From assembly GCF_003574395.1 (NCBI RefSeq), contig NZ_QMJY01000082.1, forward strand, positions 124,001 through 188,000: a DNA stretch of 64,000 nt. Direction: 5' to 3'. Both the position numbers and the translations under genes were made by a program. Of the stretch, positions 63,881-64,000 are shown one piece after another. Below the pieces are notes generated by a model. The model was not told where the DNA came from. It ran no database searches and was given only the letters and a program-made list of their open reading frames with translations. Each line of letters opens with the position of its first letter. Within the stretch, counting starts at the first letter, position 1. The stretch is from Tabrizicola thermarum. Its GTDB lineage: Bacteria; Pseudomonadota; Alphaproteobacteria; Rhodobacterales; Rhodobacteraceae.

Positions 63881-64000
63881 TCAGTCGCCCCGCGTGAGGC
63901 TGCGGTCGCGGGTGCGGGTGTTGCCTTGCGGGCCGGTGACGGTGACATTGATTGCAAGATAGCCACGTTCGGCCGTCCGGATCCGGGTCCTGGAGGCGGT
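63881..64000 (-). CDS. C-terminal fragment of an unidentified protein
   Basis: Open from the window edge to TGA at 63881-63883, 39 residues ending NTRTRDRSLTRGD. The segment YLAINVTVTGPQGN looks like beta strands of an Ig-like or similar domain. It is upstream of the sigma factor gene on the same strand (85-nt gap). Too little is present to name it. Confidence 0.5.
   Translation of the reverse strand, partial: TASRTRIRTAERGYLAINVTVTGPQGNTRTRDRSLTRGD

Overview
The window is a gene-dense, high-GC stretch of chromosome, about two thirds G+C by eye, from an alphaproteobacterium. Rhodobacterales (Rhodobacteraceae/Paracoccaceae) is the best fit. The pointers are a nifR3/dusB-ntrB-ntrC-ntrY-ntrX operon whose NtrC lacks the GAFTGA loop, an SqrR-type sulfide sensor, a divergent DUF6477/DUF6456 pair resembling the gene-transfer-agent regulators rcc01866/gafA, a fused ispDF, and Rhodobacterales-type intergenic repeats. 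I cannot name the genus. I see no tRNA, rRNA, IS element, prophage or CRISPR array.

Layout. 1-1.6 kb: sulfide oxidation (sqr, truncated by the window edge, a DUF2892 membrane protein, sqrR). 1.6-5 kb, minus strand: capsule export and Kdo synthesis (kpsT, kpsE, kdsA; no kpsM). 5-9 kb: a divergent NhaA-type antiporter, a UDG-fold protein, SseB, then rplM-rpsI with a promoter, leader hairpin and terminator. 9-15 kb: an acetyltransferase ORF overlapping a DUF1127 gene, a MocR-type regulator, an unknown 86-aa protein and a potB-potC-potA operon. 15-20.6 kb, mostly minus: TetR, PPK2, hydrolase, metA with acetyl-CoA-type Glu111, a P-loop protein and a FadL porin. 20.7-26.8 kb: a DMT exporter, a zinc dehydrogenase, a nitroreductase, guaA and an MttB-family methyltransferase. 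26.8-28.5 kb: the DUF6477 / GafA-like divergent pair. 28.5-33.5 kb: LysE exporter, lipA, two related beta-barrel proteins, a diheme cytochrome c, and a 58-aa membrane protein coupled to hpt. 34-37.7 kb: a Coq10-like protein, an esterase, and ispDF-pgpA-cinA. 37.8-49.7 kb: dusB-ntrB-ntrC-ntrY-ntrX, trkA-trkH, hfq-hflX. 49.7-54.3 kb, minus: an mct-meh pair (2-methylfumaryl-CoA isomerase and mesaconyl-C4-CoA hydratase), and a penicillin-acylase-type hydrolase. 54.4-64 kb: a 3-hydroxyisobutyrate-dehydrogenase-like reductase, a SYLF lipoprotein, a sulfotransferase, recA with an SOS box, a MOSC protein, alaS, DUF1330, a class II glutamine amidotransferase, and a three-gene ECF sigma / small membrane protein / periplasmic sensor cassette built like CnrYXH.

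Most of the window is core housekeeping. The features most worth following up are: (i) the gafA-like locus with a near-consensus CtrA box; (ii) the mct-meh pair, which could join the ethylmalonyl-CoA pathway pool to citramalyl-CoA cleavage; (iii) NtrC and NtrX both lacking the sigma54 contact loop; (iv) a CnrYXH-like cassette whose sensor has no histidine; (v) an NhaA homologue with both the Asp163 and Lys300 positions changed; and (vi) intergenic repeat families, one of which sits exactly 7 nt after the stop codon of two unrelated genes. No clearly novel defence or mobile system was found.
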